The notes under the pieces: model-generated | Database searches by the model: none | What the model was told of the DNA's origin: nothing | The model's input: the letters and a program-made list of their open reading frames with translations, nothing else | Shown: positions 1 through 8,374 of the stretch, in pieces | Position numbering within the stretch: position 1 is the stretch's first letter | How the letters are laid out: each line of letters starts with the position of its first letter | Translations under genes and position numbers: made by a program | NCBI GenBank assembly: GCA_024413465.1 | Contig: JAKSVU010000018.1 | Location: 1 to 32,944 of the forward strand | From: Alphaproteobacteria bacterium | GTDB lineage: Bacteria > Pseudomonadota > Alphaproteobacteria > CAAGCB01 > CAG-977 | Reading direction: 5' to 3' | Length of the DNA stretch: 32,944 bases

Positions 1-2
1 TT

Positions 3-1079
3 GCTTCAGAAAGTACAAATATATCAGATTTGGAAACACCAGTTGAAGAAGTTCCAGTTTCAGAAGTTGCTGCAGAACCAGAATTGCCTCCTGAAGATGG
101 TTTTTCAGAAAATGGAGAAATTCCGAATTTCGAAGGAACCACAGAACCCGATTTGCCAAGTGAAGATTCTGTGCAAGAAAATAATTATGAACAAAAAATT
201 TCTGATGAAACAGATTCAATGGACGATAAAATTGCACGAATCTCAGTAGTCGCTGAAACAATGGCAAGTTCTGCATATGTGTATAGTGGTGAAAAAACAG
301 AACATTCTTCTAGTGCAGAAATAGTTTTAGATAATACAAAGGGTGCATTTAATAATTTGAAAAATTGGCATTTGTTGATTACGGAAATGTCAGTAAATCA
401 GATTGAAGGTCAAGGTGGACAAGTTATTGAATTATCAGGAGGTGTTTATAATCAAGGATTTATTATAACAGGAGAAGGTGAACAAATTAATTTCGCAAAC
501 GTTGATAAAGTAGAAGTTCCTGTAAGTGAAATAGATACGTGCACACTGTTTGTTTCTGCAACAGTTGAAACAAGTCTTGACGAACAAGCAGGGCAAGTTA
601 TTGAATTAGAAAATTCTAATGGTATTTTGCTTGGACCAAGTGGTGTAAAATTAACGTTTAGTCACGTGAATAAAATTACAGTACCTAATGCTGTTAATAC
701 GGAAAAAGATGATTCAGTTGAGCCAATTGTTCAAAAACATTTTGAACAAAGTCAACAACCAATTGTTTCTGCATTATCTCAAGATTTGCCAAGTGAAACG
801 ACAACGTTTATTTTTGACGAAAATAGCGGAGAAAAGACAATTCAAGGTGGTACAGTATTAGTGAAAACAGGTTATAGTTTATATGGTTGGAACGTCCATT
901 TTGATAATGGTTTGACGATGAGTTTGGCAGATGTAAGAACTTTTGAGTCTTTAAATAATGCGTTGCCTTCTAATAAAGGTGAAATCACCTATAAAAATGC
1001 TAAATTAATTTTTGAAAACGTTGAAAATATCAAAGTTTATGAACAACCTGCTTACTGTGGATATAGTGTTAATTCATAG
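3..1079 (+). CDS. 3' part of an acidic, repeat-containing protein of unknown function
   Basis: The frame is open from base 3 to the TAG at 1077-1079 with no convincing start, so the gene begins upstream of the window. The visible part opens with a Glu/Pro/Ser/Asp-rich linker (about 70 residues) in which a short motif recurs, AEPELPPEDG then TEPDLPSEDS. It continues with degenerate beta-rich modules that share a signature: GGQVIEL followed by INFANVDKVEVP, GQVIEL followed by LTFSHVNKITVP, and near the end LIFENVENIKV. The module spacing is about 58 residues between the first two GQVIEL copies. No transmembrane segment is visible. The composition suggests a long exported or surface protein, but no family was recognised and the missing N-terminus prevents a localisation call. 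The cca start codon follows 8 bases after the stop, so the two are probably co-transcribed. Confidence 0.75.
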   Translation, partial: ASESTNISDLETPVEEVPVSEVAAEPELPPEDGFSENGEIPNFEGTTEPDLPSEDSVQENNYEQKISDETDSMDDKIARISVVAETMASSAYVYSGEKTEHSSSAEIVLDNTKGAFNNLKNWHLLITEMSVNQIEGQGGQVIELSGGVYNQGFIITGEGEQINFANVDKVEVPVSEIDTCTLFVSATVETSLDEQAGQVIELENSNGILLGPSGVKLTFSHVNKITVPNAVNTEKDDSVEPIVQKHFEQSQQPIVSALSQDLPSETTTFIFDENSGEKTIQGGTVLVKTGYSLYGWNVHFDNGLTMSLADVRTFESLNNALPSNKGEITYKNAKLIFENVENIKVYEQPAYCGYSVNS

Positions 1080-1087
1080 GAAATAAA

Positions 1088-2338
1088 ATGCAATCTTTTA
1101 TTGTCGGTGGATTTGTTCGAGATTATTTGTTAAATAGAACTTCATCGGATAAGGACTGGGTTGTTGTTGGTTCAACAAAAGAAAAAATGGTAGAACATGG
1201 ATTTACTTGTGTAGGTGCAGGTTTCCCTGTCTTTTTGCATCCTGAAACAAAAGAAGAATATGCTTTGGCTAGAAAAGAAATAAAAGTAGGGGTAAAACAT
1301 ACAGATTTTGTTTTTGATTTTTCAGAACAGATTTCTCTTGATGAAGATTTAATTCGACGAGATTTCACAATAAATACTTTAGTGATGGATGAAAAATATA
1401 ATTTAATAAAAACGTCTTTGTCTGAGAGAGCACTAAGTGATTTAAAAAATAAAGTGATAGATGTTGTTGATCCAGTTCATTTTGTGGAAGATCCGTTAAG
1501 AATTTTAAGATGTGCTCGTTTTAGTGCTCAATTAGGTTTTTCTATTTCAGATCGAACAATGAATCTATGCAAAAAAATGGTTAAGGATGGTGAATTATCT
1601 TATTTACCTAAAGAGCGAATTAAGGCAGAATTTTCTAAGGCTTTTAAGTCAAGATGTGGTGGTAAATTTTTTGAGATATTAAATCAAATGGAAGCCTTGT
1701 CCGATTATTGTAGAGAATTATCGTTGTTATTTACCCATAGTCCTGAAAAATTACAATGGCATCCAGAAGGAAATACAGGGGGACACATTATAAGTGCTTT
1801 GTTATGGGTGGATAATAACGTTCCAAATTTTGAAAGAATAGAAGATTTATATTGGGCTGTCTTATTTCATGATATAGGAAAACCTTTTACAGATGAGAGT
1901 AAGTTTCCATCTCATCATAATCATGATGAACTTGGAGCTGATTTGCTAACAGACAATTATATTCAAAATCTAAAATTGCCAGCAAAGACAGGGGGTTTGA
2001 TGAGGTTAGTCGCTAAAAGACATATGCGTTTTTGGAAAATGTCTGAAATGAGAAAAATAAAACAGGTTCATTTCATTTATGATATGTGTAAAAATGATTT
2101 GAAATGTTTTTTGTATGCTTGTTTTGCAGATAGATTTTGTAATGATTCTTCGGATTGTTGGAAAATTTTGTTTGATAGAATTTATGGGTGGATTGATAAA
2201 ATGTATAATGAAATGGAGAAATTTCATTTAACAAAAGAGGAAATTAATAAAATTCATCCTGAAAATAGAAGCGATTATATTTGGTGTAAACGCGAAGAGA
2301 TAGTCCATGATTTGTTGAATATGGAGAATATAAAATGA
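1088..2338 (+). CDS. cca: CCA-adding enzyme (tRNA nucleotidyltransferase) with HD domain
   Basis: Adds or repairs the 3' CCA end of tRNAs from CTP and ATP in the cytosol. The N-terminal nucleotidyltransferase head shows the GGFVRD motif at residues 7-12 and the metal-binding acidic pair at D21/D23 (SDKDWVVVGST). It is followed by the FPVFLHPETKEEYALAR and EEDL-type RRDFTINTL segments typical of the E. coli-like class, and by the DPLRILRCARF motif. An HD phosphohydrolase domain with HDIGK starts at H261. The 416-residue length fits the bacterial HD-containing form (E. coli 412). The start ATG is preceded by AGGA overlapping the upstream stop codon. The 3' end overlaps the following kinase gene in an ATGA arrangement, so translation is probably coupled. 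All three tRNA genes in this window already encode CCA, so here the enzyme would mainly repair ends. Confidence 0.95.
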   Translation: MQSFIVGGFVRDYLLNRTSSDKDWVVVGSTKEKMVEHGFTCVGAGFPVFLHPETKEEYALARKEIKVGVKHTDFVFDFSEQISLDEDLIRRDFTINTLVMDEKYNLIKTSLSERALSDLKNKVIDVVDPVHFVEDPLRILRCARFSAQLGFSISDRTMNLCKKMVKDGELSYLPKERIKAEFSKAFKSRCGGKFFEILNQMEALSDYCRELSLLFTHSPEKLQWHPEGNTGGHIISALLWVDNNVPNFERIEDLYWAVLFHDIGKPFTDESKFPSHHNHDELGADLLTDNYIQNLKLPAKTGGLMRLVAKRHMRFWKMSEMRKIKQVHFIYDMCKNDLKCFLYACFADRFCNDSSDCWKILFDRIYGWIDKMYNEMEKFHLTKEEINKIHPENRSDYIWCKREEIVHDLLNMENIK

Positions 2339-3228
2339 TAGTTGTTTTTGGATCGTTAAATGCTGATTTTTTTTTAAATATAAATCATTTCCCAGAACCT
2401 GGAGAAACAATTTTAACTCCTAAAACTGTTGTAAAAGCCGGTGGTAAAGGAGGGAATCAGGCTGCTGCTGCAGGAAAGGTCGGGGCTGTCGTGAAGATGG
2501 TTGGTGCAGTTGGTATAGATACAATTTCAGACGTTCCTTTGAATGCTTTAAAAATGGCGACAGTTGATGTGACTCCTGTTGTAAAATCTAATAATTCAAC
2601 AGGAATGGCAATGATTATGGTTGATGTAACAGGTGAAAATTCGATTGTTGTTGCAAGTGGAGCCAATTTAGATTTAAAAGCGGAACACGTTCCTCAAAAT
2701 TTCTACTCAAAAGAAAATGTTTTTGTTTTTCAAATGGAAACAGAAAAACAAGAAACTTTTAAAGTTATCAATAAAGCAAAATTATCTGGAGCAAAAGTTG
2801 TTCTAAATGTCGCTCCTGCAAATGAAGTTCCCATAAATATTTTGAAAAACGTGGATTACTTGATTTTGAATGAAATTGAAGCAAAAACAGTTTATCAAAG
2901 TGAAAAAAGTTCGGATGAAATTGCGGTTCAACTGGCAAAAATGATAGAAGGCGTTTGTATCATTACATTGGGAAAACAAGGTGTTGTTTTTGCAGATAAA
3001 GAAAAGTTATATCATCAAAAAGCTCTTCAAATAAAACCAGTTGATACAACAGGAGCTGGAGATACTTTTGTAGGTATTTTTTCTGCTATGATTGATAGAG
3101 GTTTCCCTCTAGAAAAAGCGGTTCAATATGCTTCTGTTGGAGCAAGCCTTGCTTGTTTAAAAAATGGTGCACAAGAAGGAATGCCGAATTTAAGTCAAAT
3201 AGAGAAAATGATAGAAAATATCGATTGA
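2335..3228 (+). CDS. rbsK: PfkB-family sugar kinase, probably ribokinase
   Basis: Expected to phosphorylate D-ribose at O5 with ATP, feeding ribose into the pentose phosphate pathway. The N-terminal GSLNADF and the glycine-rich AGGKGGNQA (about residues 36-44) are the ribokinase sugar-binding signatures. The C-terminal DTTGAGDTF places the anion hole and catalytic base at D243. The 297-residue length is normal. The gene overlaps cca by four bases and is the last gene before a strong terminator. No ribose transporter, RbsD or RbsR is nearby, so uptake is not shown. Other PfkB kinases have related motifs, but the GGKGGNQA string favours ribokinase over fructokinase or adenosine kinase. Confidence 0.88.
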   Translation: MIVVFGSLNADFFLNINHFPEPGETILTPKTVVKAGGKGGNQAAAAGKVGAVVKMVGAVGIDTISDVPLNALKMATVDVTPVVKSNNSTGMAMIMVDVTGENSIVVASGANLDLKAEHVPQNFYSKENVFVFQMETEKQETFKVINKAKLSGAKVVLNVAPANEVPINILKNVDYLILNEIEAKTVYQSEKSSDEIAVQLAKMIEGVCIITLGKQGVVFADKEKLYHQKALQIKPVDTTGAGDTFVGIFSAMIDRGFPLEKAVQYASVGASLACLKNGAQEGMPNLSQIEKMIENID

Positions 3229-3291
3229 TGTAAATAGATAAGTATCTTATTGATTATCATTTAATAATTCATCTTTTCGCAAAATTCATTT

Positions 3292-3319
3292 TTTACCTTT
3301 TCTTACGGGGGAAGGTAAA
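3292..3319. repeat. 8-bp inverted repeat downstream of the ribokinase gene
   Basis: TTTACCTT (3292-3299) and AAGGTAAA (3312-3319) form a perfect 8-bp stem around a 12-base loop that ends in a run of G. It lies between the ribokinase stop and the main terminator at 3351. No T-tract follows directly, so it is not a standard intrinsic terminator. It could protect the mRNA 3' end. The function is unknown. Confidence 0.45.
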
Positions 3320-3350
3320 TGTTTGTTAGGGATAAATTTTTTTTGATACA

Positions 3351-3376
3351 AAAAAATCCCCAAAAGGGGATTTTTT
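3351..3376. terminator. Bidirectional intrinsic terminator between rbsK and tRNA-His
   Basis: A perfect inverted repeat: AAAAAATCCCC (3351-3361), AAAA loop, GGGGATTTTTT (3366-3376). On the plus strand it ends the cca-rbsK transcript with a T6 tail. On the minus strand the complementary T6 tail ends the tRNA-His transcript. The two transcription units converge here. Confidence 0.9.
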
Positions 3377-3379
3377 AAC

Positions 3380-3457
3380 TGGGGCGAGAGATGAGACTCG
3401 AACTCACGACATCCGGATCCACAATCCGGCGCTCTAACCAACTGAGCTACACTCGCC
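3380..3457 (-). tRNA. tRNA-His (GTG)
   Basis: Full cloverleaf on the minus strand. The D-arm contains GCTCAGTTGGTTAGAGC. The anticodon stem CCGGA/TCCGG encloses the loop TTGTGGA with anticodon GTG. The T-arm is GTGAG-TTCGAGT-CTCAT, and CCA is encoded (3380-3382). G at 3457 can serve as the histidine-specific G-1, opposite discriminator C73 (3383). The acceptor stem GCGAGTG/CTCTCGC pairs except for a U6-U67 mismatch. The gene has its own promoter upstream and the shared terminator downstream. Confidence 0.97.
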
Positions 3458-3470
3458 ATAAGCAAGAAAG

Positions 3471-3499
3471 TATTTAACTGTTTTTTGAAAAAGTGTCAA
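3471..3499 (-). promoter_or_regulatory. Sigma-70-type promoter for tRNA-His
   Basis: Read on the minus strand: TTGACA (complement of 3494-3499), a 17-base spacer, then TAAATA (complement of 3471-3476). The -35 box is perfect and the -10 good. Predicted transcription starts near 3464, a few bases before the tRNA. Confidence 0.75.
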
Positions 3500-3518
3500 T
3501 TCTTTTTTGCTTTTTTAA

Positions 3519-4670
3519 TTATTTTTCTGACGTTACAGTCTCATAAGCCCACTCAAGCCAAGGTATCAATTTTCTAACGTCTTCTGTTTCAACTGTGGCT
3601 CCACACCAAAATCTTAATCCAGCCGGAGCATCTTTATAAGAACCACAATCAAAAGCAACACCTTCGTTCATCAATAAATTGACAATCTTTTTACAAAAAG
3701 ACTTTTGCTCGTCTGTTGATAATTTTGTAAAATCTGGATCTGTAATTTTCAAGCAAACGGAGGTGTTTGATCTAAATTCTGGTTGTTCAGCCAAGAAATC
3801 AATCCAAGGGGTCTTTTTTACGAAATCTGCAATAACGTTAAAATTATCCTTTGATCTTTTTATTAGGCCTCTTAAGCCTCCGACTGTTTCAGCCCAAGTT
3901 AAGGCATCAATAAAATCTTCAACACATAACATTGATGGCGTATTAATGGTATCTCCAATAAAAATACCTTCATTTAATTTGCCATTATTCGTCATTCTGA
4001 AAATTTTAGGAAGAGGTCTGTCAGGAGTAAATGTTTCAAGACGTTCAACTGCTTTTGGACTGAGAACAATAACACCGTGAGCAGCCTCACCACCAAGTGC
4101 TTTTTGCCAAGAAAAAGTTGTGACATCTAATTTTTCCCAAGGTAAATCAAAGGCAAAGGCTGCGGATGTTGCATCACAAATCGTTAATCCGATTCTATCA
4201 GATTTTATAAAATCTGCATTAGGTACACAAACACCAGAGGTTGTTCCATTCCAGGCAAATACGATATCATGAGAACTATCAGCCTTGTTTAAATCTGGTA
4301 ATTGACCATAAGGAGCTTCATAAACGTTAACATTAGAAAGTTTTAGTTGTTTTGTGATGTCTGTTGCCCAACCTTTTCCAAACGTTTCCCAACCGAAAAC
4401 GTCTACACTACGAGGGCCTAACATTGACCATAATGCAGCTTCTACGGCTCCAGTATCAGAAGCAGGCATAATCCCAATTCTGTAGTCAGCAGGAATCTCA
4501 AGTACTTTTCTCATTAGGTCAATTACGAGTTTTAATCTTTCATGGCCTAATACAGAACGATGAGAGCGACCTAAATCATTTAGATATAGATTCTGTATAT
4601 TCCAACCAGGTCTTTTGGCACAAGGACCTGATGAAAAATTTGGACAATTTGTTTTTATTGTTGGTTTCAT
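3519..4670 (-). CDS. serC: Phosphoserine aminotransferase, alphaproteobacterial subtype
   Basis: A PLP enzyme that converts 3-phosphohydroxypyruvate and glutamate to phosphoserine in serine synthesis; the homologous reaction also serves pyridoxal phosphate synthesis in some bacteria. The N-terminus [13 protein letters not shown] matches the SerC subtype found in Alphaproteobacteria and Methanosarcina, not the E. coli form. The PLP-binding lysine is K190 in [11 protein letters not shown], and D166 in TICDATSA fits the pyridine-nitrogen contact. The 383-residue length is normal. It starts 8 bases after the glmM stop, with AGG upstream of the ATG, so the two genes form an operon. serA, which often accompanies this subtype, is not present in the window. 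Confidence 0.95.
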   Translation of the reverse strand: MKPTIKTNCPNFSSGPCAKRPGWNIQNLYLNDLGRSHRSVLGHERLKLVIDLMRKVLEIPADYRIGIMPASDTGAVEAALWSMLGPRSVDVFGWETFGKGWATDITKQLKLSNVNVYEAPYGQLPDLNKADSSHDIVFAWNGTTSGVCVPNADFIKSDRIGLTICDATSAAFAFDLPWEKLDVTTFSWQKALGGEAAHGVIVLSPKAVERLETFTPDRPLPKIFRMTNNGKLNEGIFIGDTINTPSMLCVEDFIDALTWAETVGGLRGLIKRSKDNFNVIADFVKKTPWIDFLAEQPEFRSNTSVCLKITDPDFTKLSTDEQKSFCKKIVNLLMNEGVAFDCGSYKDAPAGLRFWCGATVETEDVRKLIPWLEWAYETVTSEK

Positions 4671-4678
4671 TTTCTTAC

Positions 4679-6058
4679 CTATCTTGTTTCAAGATCAGAG
4701 ACTTCGGAGATGAGGGCATTTGCAATTTCATCAGCCATTTGTTTTATTTGATCTTGATTTTCCCCTTCTAACATAACACGAATTAGAGGTTCCGTTCCAG
4801 AAGCACGAATTAATAATCTGCCGGAATCTCCTAACGTTTTTTCTGTTTTTTCAATCAATGCCTTTAGAGTATCCGATTTTAGAGCAGCTTGAGCCAGTGT
4901 TCTGTCGGATAAGCGCACGTTTTTCAATAATTGTGGAACAGGTTCAAAAATGTGCATAACTTCACTTACAGGACGTTTTTCTGCTGTGACAGCAGCACAT
5001 ACTTGTAAAGCAGCTACCAATCCGTCTCCAGTTGTTGAATGTTCTCCCAAAATAAGATGTCCTGATTGTTCTCCACCGAGATTATATCCATCAGCACGCA
5101 TTTTTTCGACAACGTATCTGTCCCCGACTGTTGTTCGGATATGATTCAATCCCTGTGACTTTAAATATCTTTCCAAACCAAGATTTGACATAACAGTTGT
5201 AACAACGCCATTGCCTTTAAGTATTCCAGCTTTGTTCCATTCACGACTAATCATTGCAATAATTTGGTCGCCATCAATTACTTGACCTTTTTCATCACAA
5301 ACGATCAAACGATCTGCATCACCATCAAGAGCTATACCAATATCTGCTCCAGTTTCAATTACTTTTTTACACATTTGGTCGGTATGAACAGCACCACAAT
5401 CCTGATTAATATTTTTACCATCTGGATCAACGCCAATTGTAATTAATTCAGCCCCTAATTCATATAAAACTGTTGGCGCAACACGATATGATGCTCCATT
5501 TGCACAGTCTAAAACAACTTTTAAACCATCTAATCTTTTTCCACGAGGAAATGTGTTTTTGACGTATTCTATATAACGGCCAATCGCATCGTCCATGTGT
5601 TTAACTTGACCAATTTGACTAGAAGGAGCAAGAAGGTTATCTGTTCCAGCAAAGATTCTAGATTCTATTTCAGCTTCAACTTCATCAGATAATTTATATC
5701 CATCTGGACCAAAAAATTTAATACCATTGTCTTCGTATGGATTATGCGATGCTGAAATGACAACACCCAAATCAGCTCTCATTGAACGTGTTAACATTGC
5801 AATTGCTGGTGTTGGTAATGGACCTGTTCTTGCAACGTTCATTCCAACTGCAGTAAAACCGGCAACTAAAGCAGATTCAATCATATAGCCAGATAATCTG
5901 GTATCCTTACCAATTACAACCTTACCATGATGAATTCCATTTTTAGCAAATAAAGAACCTGCAGCAATGCCTAGTTTTAAAGCAATTTCTGCGGTCATTG
6001 GATGTTGGTTTGCTTTTCCACGAACACCATCAGTTCCAAATAATTTACGTTCAGCCAT
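4679..6058 (-). CDS. glmM: Phosphoglucosamine mutase
   Basis: Interconverts glucosamine-6-phosphate and glucosamine-1-phosphate on the route to UDP-GlcNAc for peptidoglycan and LPS. The protein begins [14 protein letters not shown]. The phosphorylated catalytic serine is S104 in ISASHNP, the metal loop is DGDADR, and the C-terminal phosphate-binding motif is [15 protein letters not shown]. The start at 6058 is chosen because AAGGAGG sits just upstream and the family N-terminus aligns there. A longer in-frame start at 6115 would add 19 unrelated residues and ignore this site. The product is 459 residues. glmM lies divergent to cpoB-tilS-ftsH here, whereas in many Alphaproteobacteria it follows ftsH in the same direction. 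Confidence 0.96.
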   Translation of the reverse strand: MAERKLFGTDGVRGKANQHPMTAEIALKLGIAAGSLFAKNGIHHGKVVIGKDTRLSGYMIESALVAGFTAVGMNVARTGPLPTPAIAMLTRSMRADLGVVISASHNPYEDNGIKFFGPDGYKLSDEVEAEIESRIFAGTDNLLAPSSQIGQVKHMDDAIGRYIEYVKNTFPRGKRLDGLKVVLDCANGASYRVAPTVLYELGAELITIGVDPDGKNINQDCGAVHTDQMCKKVIETGADIGIALDGDADRLIVCDEKGQVIDGDQIIAMISREWNKAGILKGNGVVTTVMSNLGLERYLKSQGLNHIRTTVGDRYVVEKMRADGYNLGGEQSGHLILGEHSTTGDGLVAALQVCAAVTAEKRPVSEVMHIFEPVPQLLKNVRLSDRTLAQAALKSDTLKALIEKTEKTLGDSGRLLIRASGTEPLIRVMLEGENQDQIKQMADEIANALISEVSDLETR

Positions 6059-6086
6059 AAATTCCTCCTTAAAAAAGTTATTTAAT

Positions 6087-6115
6087 GTTTTAAGCAAAAG
6101 TGATCGTTTTGGCAA
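6087..6115 (-). promoter_or_regulatory. Putative promoter for glmM-serC
   Basis: Minus strand: TTGCCA (complement of 6110-6115), 17-base spacer, TAAAAC (complement of 6087-6092). This gives a leader of about 20 bases to the AAGGAGG site. It would place the 6115 start codon inside the promoter, which also supports the 6058 start. The -10 is imperfect. Confidence 0.45.
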
Positions 6116-6127
6116 GCAACTTTATTA

Positions 6128-6156
6128 TTTATCTTTATAAAATTTTATTCTATATT
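6128..6156 (+). promoter_or_regulatory. Putative promoter for cpoB-tilS-ftsH
   Basis: A weak -35 TTTATC (6128-6133), a 17-base spacer and a good -10 TATATT (6151-6156). Predicted start near 6163, about 30 bases before the chosen cpoB ATG. It is divergent from the glmM promoter. Confidence 0.4.
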
Positions 6157-6191
6157 GATGTTAAATTATGGCTTTGAAGGATAAATGTGTT

Positions 6192-7103
6192 ATGCGTTTA
6201 ATTAAATCTGTTTTGTTAACGTTTTGTTTATTATTTTCTACAAGTGTTTTTGCTAATTCAAATAGTTCCGTTGAAGATTTGAAAACAAGAATGGATAACT
6301 TCGATAAGGCATTGAAGAGAATTAATAAGCAAATATCAAACAATTATGTTGGCGCTAAAAAGATGCCTTCAGAAGCTCAAAATTCAAAGGCAAATGATGC
6401 TTTGTTGTTTAAAATTCAATCGTTGGAAGAAACTATTCAAGGATTAACGGGGGATATAGAACGTTTAACCTATGAAATAGAGCAATTAAAAGAGCAGCAA
6501 AAACAACAAAATGATGAAAGTGGTATTAGATTTAAAGAAATTGAATCTAAAATTACAAATGCCGATAGAAAAGCTCAATCTTTGATAGATGAAAAAGAGC
6601 AAATTAAAGCTGCTAAAGTAGAAGCTGAAAAAAAGAAAAAAGAAAAGGATGAAGCTGATGCTAAAGCAAAAAAAGATAAGGAAACAAAAATAAAGGCAGA
6701 TTTTGGTCAGAAAAAACCGGATGAATTGTACAAGTTAGCTTTATCGTTCATCAATGTTAAAGATCCCAAAAAGAAAAATTTGAAAGAAGCTGAACGCCAT
6801 TTTGAAGCTTTTCTATTCCTATATCCACAGCATAAATTGGCTGGAAATGCACAATATTGGTTGGGAGAAACATATTTTAGTGCTAGCCAATTTGAAAAGG
6901 CTGCAAAAACATTTGGACTGGGATATGAAAAATATTCTACACACGAGAAAGCTCCAGATAATTTATTTAAACTTGGTGTTACATTTGTAAAAATGAAAGA
7001 ATTAGAAAAAGCTTGTCAGGTATTTTCAATTTTTGAAGGAAATTACCCAAATATGATGGCGAAAAGAATTGCTATCGAAAAGAAAAATGCAAAGTGTCAA
7101 TAA
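6192..7103 (+). CDS. cpoB: Periplasmic TPR protein CpoB (YbgF)
   Basis: CpoB coordinates outer-membrane constriction with peptidoglycan synthesis during division through the Tol-Pal system. The sequence shows a signal peptide (MRLIKSVLLTFCLLFSTSVFA), a long coiled coil with Lys/Glu/Gln-rich heptads, a very charged KKKEKDEADAK linker, and a C-terminal TPR block. The TPR block contains AERHFEAFLFLYPQHKLAGN, AQYWLGETYF and a third helix pair ending in the YPN type. The start at 6192 is chosen because AAGG precedes it and the signal peptide begins there. An in-frame ATG at 6168 adds eight residues ahead of it. The gene usually follows pal; here tol and pal are absent and cpoB leads tilS-ftsH. Confidence in the family is high; the gene name rests on architecture plus context. 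Confidence 0.85.
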   Translation: MRLIKSVLLTFCLLFSTSVFANSNSSVEDLKTRMDNFDKALKRINKQISNNYVGAKKMPSEAQNSKANDALLFKIQSLEETIQGLTGDIERLTYEIEQLKEQQKQQNDESGIRFKEIESKITNADRKAQSLIDEKEQIKAAKVEAEKKKKEKDEADAKAKKDKETKIKADFGQKKPDELYKLALSFINVKDPKKKNLKEAERHFEAFLFLYPQHKLAGNAQYWLGETYFSASQFEKAAKTFGLGYEKYSTHEKAPDNLFKLGVTFVKMKELEKACQVFSIFEGNYPNMMAKRIAIEKKNAKCQ

Positions 7104-7106
7104 CTA

Positions 7107-8363
7107 ATGGATTTGTATCGTTTTTTTGAAGAAAAATTATGCACTCTAGGTGTTTTAGATGGTCAAAATTTAGCAGTTGGAGTTTCTGGAGGTGCAGATA
7201 GTCTTGCATTACTTCATTTAACGTGTCGATTTGCTAAGAATCATAATAATAACGTTTTTGCTTGTTGTGTTGATCATGGTTTAAGACAAAATTCTGATAA
7301 AGAAGCTTCATACGTATCAGAATTATCAAAAAAATGGGGGGCGAATCCTATTGTACTGAAGTGGGATGGTGAAAAACCTCAAACAGGAATTGAAAAAAAA
7401 GCAAGAGATATGAGATATTTCTTACTTTTTGAAGCTTGTTATAAACAAAAAGCACCTTTTTTATTGTTAGGTCATCATTATCAAGATCAAGCTGAAACTT
7501 TCATTATAAGACAACAAGGTCAAAGTGGTGATTTAGGATTAGCTTGTATGAGCGAAAAAAAATCTTTTTTCGATGGGATGATGCTTCGTCCTTTTTTAGG
7601 AATATTCCCCCAATTATTAAAAGATTATAATCAACAAATGGATATAAAGTGGGTAGAAGATCCAACAAATCATACTTCAGAATTTATGAGGGGTCGTTTG
7701 AGACAAAACTTGACAAGAGAAGAAATTAAAAATGCTTTTGAAATGGCAAGTTTATATGGGGAAAAAAGAAAGAAATTTGAAAAAAAAGTATGCTATTTTT
7801 TTCAACAATATTTGGATTTTAGACCGTTAGGATTTGCTTTTTTGCCTATAAGTTCTTTTGATGAAGATGATGTTGATGTTCAGTCTTATGCTCTTGGAGA
7901 AATTATTCGTATAATTGGCGGAAAATCGTATGCTCCTGATACAAAAAGGTTGCAGGCAATTTGTTTTTCTATCAAAAATAAAAATTTTAGAGGATGTACA
8001 CTAGGCGGATGCAGAATAGATGTTGCAGCTCGGGAAAAAATATTGGTTTGGAAAGAGGCAATAGATCAGGATATCGATAAAGAAATTAAAAATCCGGAGT
8101 TGTTTTATTGGGACCGTTTCAGATTTTCAGTTGATAATTATTTTCAGGGGTGGACAGTTGGTGCAACGAAAAATAGATTTCCCAATAAAAATTTTTATCC
8201 TAAACGGGTTTTTCAGACGTTGCCTGTTGTTTTTAGAAATGAAAAGCTTTTTTTTATTCCAAAAGTAGAGTATAAGTATAACAATTTGAAATTTCAGGGA
8301 GAATTTTATTCTGCTTTTCCGCTTGTTAGAAAACCAGAATGGAGTGTTCCTGTTGCAATATAA
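7107..8363 (+). CDS. tilS: tRNA(Ile)-lysidine synthase
   Basis: Modifies C34 of the CAT-anticodon tRNA-Ile to lysidine with ATP and lysine, so that it reads AUA codons. The PP-loop motif SGGADS is at residues 27-32. It is followed by CVDHGLR, the [13 protein letters not shown] segment and the [18 protein letters not shown] segment that are conserved in TilS. The C-terminal half matches the longer proteobacterial form only loosely. The start lies three bases after the cpoB stop with no clear ribosome-binding site, suggesting translational coupling. An AT-rich genome uses many AUA codons, so the enzyme is expected to be essential. Confidence 0.93.
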   Translation: MDLYRFFEEKLCTLGVLDGQNLAVGVSGGADSLALLHLTCRFAKNHNNNVFACCVDHGLRQNSDKEASYVSELSKKWGANPIVLKWDGEKPQTGIEKKARDMRYFLLFEACYKQKAPFLLLGHHYQDQAETFIIRQQGQSGDLGLACMSEKKSFFDGMMLRPFLGIFPQLLKDYNQQMDIKWVEDPTNHTSEFMRGRLRQNLTREEIKNAFEMASLYGEKRKKFEKKVCYFFQQYLDFRPLGFAFLPISSFDEDDVDVQSYALGEIIRIIGGKSYAPDTKRLQAICFSIKNKNFRGCTLGGCRIDVAAREKILVWKEAIDQDIDKEIKNPELFYWDRFRFSVDNYFQGWTVGATKNRFPNKNFYPKRVFQTLPVVFRNEKLFFIPKVEYKYNNLKFQGEFYSAFPLVRKPEWSVPVAI

Positions 8364-8374
8364 GGAAAAAAAAT

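Noticed and set aside
1-249. 82-codon frame starting at base 1
   Set aside because: It lies in a different frame from the long open frame 3-1079, and the Lys/Gln-rich translation is a frame-shifted shadow of the acidic repeat protein.
3679-4080. Plus-strand 133-codon frame inside serC
   Set aside because: It is antisense to a confidently identified PLP enzyme and has no supporting signals.
6120-6191. glmS-type ribozyme or other riboswitch between glmM and cpoB
   Set aside because: The gene is glmM, not glmS, the region is short and AT-rich, and no conserved ribozyme core was visible.
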